A DNA stretch of 64,000 nucleotides, taken from contig OZ038314.1 in NCBI GenBank assembly GCA_964035775.1, positions 6,888,654-6,952,653 of the forward strand. Reading direction: 5' to 3'. This document shows, piece by piece, positions 12,532 through 23,854 of this stretch. Below the pieces are notes generated by a model, which saw nothing but the letters and a program-made list of their open reading frames with translations, was not told where the DNA came from and did not search any database. Both the position numbers and the translations under genes were made by a program. Each line of letters starts with the position of its first letter. Position 1 is the stretch's first letter. Source of the stretch: Osedax frankpressi. Its lineage: Eukaryota; Annelida; Polychaeta; Sabellida; Siboglinidae.

Positions 12532-14392
12532 TATATATATCATATATTCATATGTCATATATTCATATGTCATATATTCATATGTCATATATTCATAGGT
12601 CAACGTAATACACTATACGTGTAAAATCTAATTATAAACAGCTTAAATCTATTGTTATAAATATGGCTGAATATATGGTTAAATTTATATAATGTATATG
12701 ATTTAATTATTTTAATTTTCATATTTAATTAGTTATTTAATTAGTTATTTAATTAATTATTTAATTAATTATTTAATTAATTATTTAATTAATTATTTAA
12801 TTAATTATTTAATTAATTATTTAATTAATTATTTAATTAATTATTTAATTAATTATTTAATTAATTATTTAATTAATTATTTAATTAATTATTTAATTAA
12901 TTATTTAATTAATTATTTAATTAATTATTTAATTAATTATTTAATTAATTATTTAATTAATTATTTAATTAATTATTTAATTAATTATTTAATTAATTAT
13001 TTAATTAATTATTTAATTAATTATTTAATTAGTTATTTAATTATTTATTCTAAAACTACTCATAAATATTATTGCGAAAATAAACTAGGATTAATATATT
13101 TTTCTTTCAATTATTGATTGGTTTATTTACATGTATATTACATGTATATTACATGTATATTACATGTATATTACATGTATATTACATGTATATTACATGT
13201 ATATTACATGTATATTACATGTATATTACATGTATATTACATGTATATTACATGTATATTACATGTATATTACATGTATATTACATGTATATTACATGTA
13301 TATTACATGTATATTACATGTATATTACCTATATATTATCTATATATTACCTATATATTACCTATATATTACCTATATATTACCTATATATTACCTATAT
13401 ATTACCTATATATTACATATATATATTACCTATATATTACCTATATATTACCTATATATTACCTATATATTACCTATATATTACTTATATATTACCTATA
13501 TATTACCTATATATTACCTATATATTACATATATATTACATGTATATTACTTATATATTACCTATATATTACCTATATATTGTATATATATTGCATATAT
13601 GCTATTTATAATTATAGAATAGTAAATAATGTAATTTAGTAAATTCTATTGACTATATACTTAAACTATTAACTATAACATGAATTAATTATATTATATT
13701 CTGATATACTATATATACATATCAGTATTTAAATATATATATTACCTTATAAATATTAAGAAGTTAATATATAATATAATTTTAAAATTTGTATAAGTAT
13801 CATGACAATATCTTTGTATTGAGTACTTATAATTAATATAGAACTTATGCTTAATATAGTACTTATAATTAATATAGAACTTATGCTTAATATAGTACTT
13901 ATAATTAATATATTAATTATAATTAATATAGTATTTATAATTAATATAGTGCTAATAATTAATATAGTACTTATAACTAATATAGAACTTATAATTAATA
14001 TAGTTTATTATTGATTAACGATACATTTAAACTACAATAATTATTAATCAAGATTAAGTTATAATTATTTATCAACAATGTGGATAGAAATATGTAGATT
14101 TATTTTAATTAAATTTAAATTTACATGATGTATATTATCTAAACATTTCTCTTGTAGTTGTGACAAGATTAATTTGCTACATTGCAAAGCTAGTCGGAAA
14201 TCTCGTACAAGTTATTATAGCAGGTTAGTTATTCGTTATATGTATATTCTATTATATATATTTTCTTTAAATTTTATTATAAATATAAATACATTAAGTT
14301 GTATTATTATCGTATAATATATATTATATAATATAAAATATTTATTTCTGCTTACAAATATTTATTTTTAATTATTTATACATAGAACACTG

Positions 14393-14426
<34 letters not shown>

Positions 14427-15039
14427 TATAACATACACTATACATGGAACATTTTCAAGTGTATCCAATATATAAATACATATAATATATAATAAAGTGC
14501 TTAATCTGGATTTTTCGGAGCTCGAGAAAATATTTGACGCTAGTTGTAAGTTTACCTACATCTTCAACTACAACATGAATATGTCCCGTAGTCTAAAGGA
14601 GATGAAAAAGGTCAACGCTTTGATAGATTTCATTTACAATTCTCGAGCTTATTGTGAAAATATACAGTATAGCAATATTGTTATCTTTCCAACATCTCAA
14701 TAATTAAATGTAAATTTAAATTTCGTTATAAATTATTTATATTAAAATAAACTAGTTATGTTTTACTTAAATTATTACAACTAATATTTAGAGAATTTCA
14801 TGTTTAATTTTAAATAAATTGATATTCATTTTTAAAACTATTTAACGTATCATTAATATTTTGTATTTAGAATTATGGATATGCGATCATTTAATGTTTC
14901 ATAATATATATGACAAACTACGACATTGCAGGATGCTTATATGGAGATTAAAGAAAAATTCGCGGTATTTAAAAAATATGGTAGTCTGACGAATATTCTT
15001 ACCTTTGCATCACTGGCTTATGTTTTTATCAAGTTAGCT

Positions 15040-15138
<99 letters not shown>

Positions 15139-18100
15139 CTTATATTATTATTCTTATCTGCTTTTGAATACCAGGAAACTACCAGGATAATCACAACAAC
15201 GCTATGTTGTCGATCTATCTTAAGTTATTAAGTTTAAATCCAAATATAAAATAACATTGTATCATTCTATAAAAAGTCCTCAATTAAAATTTAAAACTAA
15301 AAATGTTATCATATGAAAATTTATTTTAACATATTTATAATTTATAAAAGTGTAAGAGGATAATTATAATTATAATTAAACTATTTATAATCAAGAATTA
15401 ATATGTGACGAAAACATTTAAAAATGTAAAATATATAGGAATGAGATATAAATTAGACATTTAGATTAGTTTCAGAAGACTTATTGATAAATAAATATAC
15501 ATCATTTTTAAATTGAATACAATCATTTTTAATATATAATATATATAAACCTATTAAATATTAATTCATTTCTAAAATCTCTACAAATTAGAATATTACA
15601 CGGTTTATTATTAACAAATGTAGTCATTTAAATTAATTTGTATTCAATTTCAGTAAATAACACCTTAATAGAGTATTCTAACTTGTATACATTTTAAATT
15701 TGTGTATTAAATATTTAAACAAATAAAGATATTTTTTAGATTATCTTATTGTTTGCATACTTATTCGATTTAATTGTTTATTTTTTAATTGAGACTTTAT
15801 ATTTAATTAGCATTGCATTAATATATTAGTGAATATTATTATGTATGTTAAATTTAGGATAATATAGATTTATATTAAAAAATGATATCTTACAATTTTA
15901 ACCATTTTTTGTAAATAACTTTAGCGTAACATGTTGATCGGAATCACTAGATTTTACTTGTTTTTCATATTGCTTAGGTTGGTCCATAAAATAGCTCATA
16001 ACTTGGAAAATATAAATTTAATAAATATAAAAGTATCAAGAATATTAAATAAAACATAAATATACATAGTATATTTATGTAATTGAAAATAATAAATTTC
16101 GACTATATTTTTAATATATATAAAATTTTAAATATCTTGTTAAATTTTAATAATATTATTTTACTAATATTTATATTTAATTAAATTATTTATATATCTC
16201 TTAAAAGTAATTGATAATATAATAATATTTACAATAGATTTTAAATTTAATTAAAATAATAAATATGGCAAAAGTTATGCTATATAAATGGAACCGTATA
16301 ATATTACTTTCGATTTACGATTAAATTTGTAAAAATATTTCTATATTTATTATCGTATGGCTTATTTAATTTCTCATAACTCATGAACTATAATTATTTC
16401 TTATATAACATTAACAATCATATTAAAGATATCTAACTACTACATAATAAAGTATTATCTGTTTAATGTGAAAATAAAATACCAATTTAGTATATTCATA
16501 TAGACTATTATTTAATAATTGTCTTGTTAAAATATTGTATATGGTCCATTTTAAAAGATTTTTTATTATTTTTAGTTACTAAACATACTTTTACGAATAT
16601 ACGGACTATTTGTTATTATTCTATCAATATGTTAAATAACTCGTATATGTAAATAAACAAACATTCACTCCACATTTTAAATACATTTATTATATATTTA
16701 AATAGTTGTTTTATAAAATGTTAATTATATAAATAATTTTATATATAAACTTATTTGATTTAATCTATAATATGATATTAAAGTGGTATTTATAAAATGT
16801 ATATTTTTAATATCAATAAAAATATTTAAAAATGTTTTTTAAAGTATTTATTGCATTAATTTGCGAGACGATCCGAAACGTTGTTTCTTTCTTCAGTGAG
16901 ACGATCTGAAACGTTAACGCAAAAAAGGTAATAGCGGTTAAAAATGTGGAAAATTCAATAGAATAAAAGTGAAGAAATTTACAAATCTGCAATATATTGA
17001 ATAAACTAGATAAATATATTTATTTGTTATGTTGCATACATTTAAACATATAAACATTTTGAAATAGTTTGAACAATTTTTGACGTTAGAAATAATTAAA
17101 TATATTTTTTTTTGCAAACATTAATTGTTGTAGTGTAAATAACTATAGATATAAGACTCAAGGCAAATATAAAATAATTAATATTCATGAAAAATAAATA
17201 TGGTTAATATTGAAAAAGATGAATTAGTTTAAATATTAGTATGAAGCTAATTTAAGAATGTTTAATCAGATAATGTTATCAAAATCCCTTTGAGTTCTGA
17301 TTTATAAAATGCATTTCAAATTTGTTAATAAATTTGCTAGAACAATTTATCCTGTATTTATATATCTTTTTATATATAATATATAATAAATAAAAATTAT
17401 ATTTAGAGGAATGTGTAACTGCTACTGCCATCGGAATGCGCCAATATAAAGGTGACCGTTAGTAAAATACGCTACGTTAATTCACCACATGTACCAACAG
17501 CGCAAGTCTCTACCGGATCAACTATTTTCGGAAACCTCACATGGATAATTATTTCCTCGACGATATGATATTCGAGATCGATGACAGGCGTAAAGAACTT
17601 GGACTGACTTGTGTAACTCCGTGGGGAGCCTTCGAGAAAAAACGCTACATTTACCCTTGTTGGTGGACAGTTGATAACTGTAGTGGAGTCGTTAATGATG
17701 GTACAAAGAATTATGTAATCATTAAACATATGCTTAGAATAGAAATAATATTCGATATATTTCCAATAAAAGATAATATATTATTATTACACATACAAAT
17801 TAAATAGTTCGGATTGATTTATAGTAATTTCTAGTTCCAGGTGGAATTTATTATGATATGCTATCTATGCAATGGCTCATACTCCATACTCCATTAACTG
17901 ACCTACGTTTACTCCCTTACGCATATGCACAGCCTCAACGGATATGACTGTGAGCGAGTATATCCAGATCGTACTGAATATATGGGTGTTTAACGTTGTA
18001 TCGTGGTACGTTATCTTCTTGATGGCGATTGACATCGCGTTCTACTTCCTGGTGTTGATGTTGCGAGAGCTTAGTCTTGCCCTAATGGATATAGACAGTT

Positions 18101-21100
18101 AGTTGTTCCCTCTATAGCGAATACTTCAACAATGGCTATACAAAGAAAACCACGACCACTTTTTGCATACTTTAAGTTTCATTTATATAAATATCTATAG
18201 GCAGTTTAGGTTTATTAAACCTTTGATATTTCTAATTGTATTAATTTATTACATATAAACTCGCATTAATATGTTATACAAGATTTAATTAATCAATTAG
18301 AAATTCGTAGATTACTATAATGACACGAATCCACGTATTATAATTTCTTACTTGTATTCATTTTAATAAATATTTAAAATGTAAACGTCGATCTGTAATT
18401 ACTATTATAAACTTAATGTTAGAACCTATATAATATATTATAGTTACATATTATATATTGTACGTTATAACTATATAATAATATATTATAATGAATACAA
18501 AATGTATTATTATGTTTTCGCAGTTAGTCGTAAACAAGATGCCAAACTAAAATTAGACGACCCCAATGCCCAGAGTCTTTATACGAGAGTCTACGATATT
18601 CTCCTTACGGTTATGAAATGTTGTGAAATGTTTTGCATTATCCGCGACATTTATATATATTAATAACTCTAGTAAATCGATTAACCAATCAAAAATAATA
18701 TATTCTTATAGTTTAAAAACAATTTTATTTATTTTTGTATTACTTTTATATAGTAGTTTATAATATTTAGATATAATGTATTCTAAATTACTGTACGGAA
18801 TATTATACATAGTATCCAACTGAAAATATTGAACTAGAGAAAACTATATGCAATTCGTTTCTAATGATTACATTATAATGCAGAATATTATATGATCACC
18901 ATATTATGATGAACAATGCACATCGTATCGAGTAAGAAATATAAGTATAATCAATACCAGTAACACTAGAACACATGTTACGCGAGAGTAAAATAACTCC
19001 TTAATATCCAGGCCATGGACGTACGAAAACATGTGGCTAATCTCGGCAGACAGATGGGATTCTTCGATTGCATTCCAAATGCTCGTTCGCCGTCATGGAT
19101 TGTCATTCAAGTCATTGGTTTGTCATATTGAGGTCATAGGTCATCATAATCGGTAAAAGAGACCGATATTGGTAAAAGAGTGATTTGATGTATTTTTGAA
19201 TGCGAATAATAGGGAGAGTCTTGATAAGAGAGTTAATAAAAGTGTTAATAAGAGTGATGATAAAAGAGTTAATAAAAGTGTTATAAGAGTGATGATAAGA
19301 GAGTTAATAAAAGTGTTAATAAGAGTGATGATAAGAGAGTTAATAAAAGTGTTATAAGAGTGATGATAAGAGAGTTAATAAAAGTGTTATAAGAGTGATG
19401 ATAAGAGAGTTAATAAAAGTGTTAATAAGAGTGATGATAAGAGAGTTAATAAAAGTGTTATAAGAGTGATGATAAGAGAGTTAATAAAAGTGTTATAAGA
19501 GTGATGATAAGAGAGTTAATAAAAGTGTTAATAAGAGTGATGATAAGAGAGTTAATAAAAGTGTTATAAGAGAGTTGATAATAGAGTTAATAAAAGTGTT
19601 AATAAGAGTGATGATAAGAGAGTTAGTAAAAGTGTTATAAGAGTGATGATAAGAGAGTTAATAAAAGTGTTATAAGAGTGATGATAAGAGAGTTAATAAA
19701 AGTATTAATAAGAGTGATGATAAGAGAGTTAATAAAAGTGTTATAAGAGTGATGATAAGAGAGTTAATAAAAGTGTTAATAAGAGTGATGATAAGAGAGT
19801 TAATAAAAGTGTTAATAAGAGTGATGATAAGAGAGTTAATAAAAGTGTTAATAAGAGTGATGATAAAAGTGTTAATAAGAGTGATGATAAGAGACTTAAT
19901 AAAAGTGTTAATAAGAGTGATGACAAGAGAGTTAATAAAAGTGTTAATAAGAGTGATGATAAGAGAGTTAATAAAAGTGTTAATAAGAGTGATGATAAGA
20001 GAGTTAATAAAAGTGTTAATAAAAGTGTTAATAAGAGTGATGATAAGAGAGTTAATAAAAGTGTTAATAAGAGTGATGATAAGAGAGTTAATAAAAGTGA
20101 TGATAAGAGAGTTAATAAAAGTGTTAATAAGAGTGATGATAAGAGAGTTAATAAAAGTGTTAATAAGAGTGATGATAAGAGAGTTAATAAAAGTGTTAAT
20201 AAGAGTGATGATAAGAGAGTTAATAAAAGTGTTAATAAGAGTGATGATAAGAGTGTTAATAAGAGTGATGATAAGAGAGTTAATAAAAGTGTTAATAAGA
20301 GTGATGATAAGAGAGTTAATAAAAGAGTTAATAAGAGTGATGATAAGAGAGTTAATAAAAGTGTTAATAAGAGTGATGATAAGAGAGTTAATAAAAGTGT
20401 TAATAAGAGTGATGATAAGAGAGTTAATAAAAGTGTTAATAAGAGTGATGATAAGAGTGTTAATAAGAGTGATGATAAGAGAGTTAATAAAAGTGTTAAT
20501 AAGAGTGATGATAAGAGAGTTAATAAAAGTGATGATAAGAGAGTTAATAAAAGTGTTAATAAGAGTGATGATAAGAGAGTTAATAAAAGTGTTAATAAGA
20601 GTGATGATAAGAGAGTTAATAAAAGTGATGATAAGAGAGTTAATAAAAGTGTTAATAAGAGTGATGATAAGAGAGTTAATAAAAGTGTTAATAAGAGTGA
20701 TGATAAGAAAGTCAATAAAAGTGTTAATAAGAGTGATGATAAGAGAGTTAATAAAAAATGTTAATAAGAGTGATGATAAGAGAGTTAATAAAAGTGTTAA
20801 TAAGAGCGATGATAAGAGAGTTAATAAAAGTGTTAATAAGAGTGATGATAAGAGAGTTAATAAAAGTGATGATAAGAGAGTTAATAAAAGTGTTAATAAG
20901 AGTGGTGATAAGAGAGTTAATAAAAGTGTTAATAAGAGTGTAATAATAATATTAATTTAAGTGTTAAAAAAGTATTAACAATGTTATTAATAATGGCATT
21001 AAGAATAATTAATAAACAATTAATACATAATTTAAAATATAAGTCATGCACCCTATGAAACATAATTTAATATATACTTTAATTCATTTTCAAATATAAT

Positions 21101-23814
21101 ATTTAATAATTAAGTTAATACATATGTTAATATATTATGATAATTATATTAACCCAAACTAACCACTTCCAATAACATACATCGCGATCACTCGTTCAGT
21201 TGTATTGATGAGTTTTGCATACGGGACTGCCTTCATAGAAGCTTATGCATTACGAACTCGGCACATCATTTGCGACTATTACTACCCGAAACAAAAGAAA
21301 GTCAGTGAATACCTTTATTTTATTGTTCTTCAAAGCTGAAAAACAACAATAGATCTTCGCATACAAACCTGCGTTCTCTATTCTATTATTTCAATCTTAA
21401 ATTATAAGTATATTATTAATATACTATAATTCTATGTAAATTATAATCTAATTATTATAGCGACTCTTCTTTCGACTTCTTCTTTATATTATAGATAATT
21501 ATACCTGGTCAAGCGTCCTTCTAGTACATAATATCTTAACTCATTTGATGTTAACTAATTTGATGTTAACTGATTTGATGTTAACTCATATACTTGAATA
21601 GACAACGAAAGTGAGTTTAGTTTTGATTTCAATACAAACGTGTATTGTTTAATACGTCACACATAACAGATTCGTATCGTATGGTTGTACAATAGCATAC
21701 TGAAGAAGAGAGAGTCGTTCGTATCCTGTTGGAATCGTAAGTTATTCATGTCCCCGGGAGATATCGCAATGCGGGAGAAAAAATCGTTTATGTATCGAGT
21801 CTACGCTTCGTAAGTGGACATCGTTATGCAATGCGCTTTGGCAATTACACGCACGCGTACACACGCACACATACACACACACACGCTCACACACGCACGC
21901 ACGCACACACACACACACACACACACGACTGCGTACTTTTTTATTACAGATTCTGATGTGTACACTTATTGAATAAATAATGCTTTGATAACGGCCAAAT
22001 AATCGAATTTATAGAATATTTAATATATATATATATATATATATATAACATAGCTTATATACTTAACAACGGCTCTATTATATAAGTTCGATTATATGTC
22101 CGTTATCACAGCATTGTTTATGTTAAAATTAAATTAAATATATATATATTTGAGAAGTATTCTAACAAGGTTATCATTGGAAATTGTATTATAAGTTGTT
22201 TGAAAATAATAATATAAAATAATTGGATGATGTCTCATGTGGTATATTGTTGTTGTAATTAGTTAATAGCCCCTTTTGTCTAGTATTCTCTATACAATGT
22301 ACATTTAGGTGGCCGTGGATTGAACGTATAGCAAAACGACTCGGCTTTACTCAATCGGTTAGAACTTCGTCAACACTTTTGCCTTTCATCTTCATTTCTA
22401 AATTCGCCCTAGGCTTTATGTCTCGCTTTTTGCGACACACGACAATGTTACGTAATGCCACAATTCGTGCCTAGATATCATGTATGATGTGCGCCTTTAC
22501 TTGCGATGAGTCGGAGGGTCTAAAGAGAATGGTAAACTGCGCGAATTTTGACTGTCCGGGTTAGAATATAAAATATTACAATTATGAAATAGATCATTTC
22601 ATAATACATACTGCCATTCTCTCTCTCTCATTGTTTTATTTTATTTGTTATATTTCTCAAATTTATGTATTCACACCTCAGCGAAATACTGCAAGGATTG
22701 TTTCCGAGATTCAAATAACTTATGTATTTACTGCGATAAACCTATTGACTACGGAAAACACAGCGATTTTAGTGACGAAATGTTAGTAGTTACATAAGAA
22801 CCACTCCTTACATCAATCTTAATAATTACAATCACTCCGCATATATCAATGTTATTATATTCAATGTCGCATATTTATATAATGCTATTTTATTACTAAT
22901 ATATATCACATTTTAGTTATACTTGATTACATCATTAGTGGTTTAAATATTGTCTCATTAAATTAATATGATATAATAATATTAATATATCGTTAAATTA
23001 ATTAAGTTTAAAATGAAATACTTATTATATTAAACAAGCATATCAATTATTTGATGACTAAATTATCTTATATCAACTATTCGAAAATACTTATGAAACT
23101 CGCACACCAAGCCACACTTTCTCGTACATTTTGCACTCGAATGTAATCGTATCACGTACATCTATACACTCCAAAGACCCTGATACACTTACAGCTGATA
23201 TCACTCCACGCGTAGATGGCACGTCTAACTACTGCCTACCTTAAACCTGTGTTACAGGCACACGTTCACACGATTGTTCCTTGCTAGACAATGGATATCC
23301 CGCACCTCTAAATACATCCTCCCGTTCAATCAGCGATTCCACGGCAACGGAATGCGAAGTAAAACACATTATGGTTCCGAAGAAACTTTACCAGGAGTAC
23401 CAATCTAAAGTTAATACCTCTTCGCTAGTCATTCCAGACTAGCAGATATTACATAGATGTAATTTTTGTCAATATAACATATAATATTAACTATGGATAT
23501 TCAAATAGTATCTTTATAAAGGTTATGAATAACTATTTCTTTATATATGTATGGATAACTAAAGAACCTATAAATTCTAGTTTGTTCTTTACTTGGAATA
23601 AATACTTATTCAATAGAATGTATTATCCTGAATAATATACTCTATTTCAATATATATAATACATGTAAATAAGTATTATACAAAAAATTCTATCAAATAA
23701 AATGCGAAATCCCAAAAAAATTGACAATATTACGTAATGTAATTAAATAATAAAATATGATTTAGATATGGAGTTATCTATAATATTTTTATAATACGTA
23801 TACATATACGTCAT

Positions 23815-23854
<40 letters not shown>

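Larger units (their letters stand above)
12419..14157 (+). repeat. intron built largely of five successive tandem repeats
   Basis: The intron between exons 8 and 9 carries, in order, an AT run, a 15-bp repeat, a 12-bp repeat, an 11-bp repeat and an 18-bp repeat. Little unique sequence remains between them. Confidence 0.8.

Noticed and set aside
13114-13639. Three overlapping frames of 163-173 codons
   Set aside because: They come from the 11-bp repeat, which is open in all forward frames.
14926-15231. 101-codon frame with a HTHTHT and YIYIYI tail
   Set aside because: Only the first 33 codons are exon 11; the rest is read-through into an AC/AT microsatellite in the intron.
17472-17729. 85-codon minus-strand frame
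   Set aside because: Antisense to exon 12 of the DCST-like gene.
19741-20960. Open frames of 403 (+) and 324 (-) codons
   Set aside because: They are translations of the 36-bp minisatellite. The period is a multiple of three, so frames stay open; the products are monotonous repeats and the region lies within an intron.
23258-23409. Alternative frame of exon 21 beginning HTFTRLFLARQW
   Set aside because: It fits the stronger exon 20 donor but runs into a stop before any usable donor, whereas the chosen frame joins exon 22 in phase.
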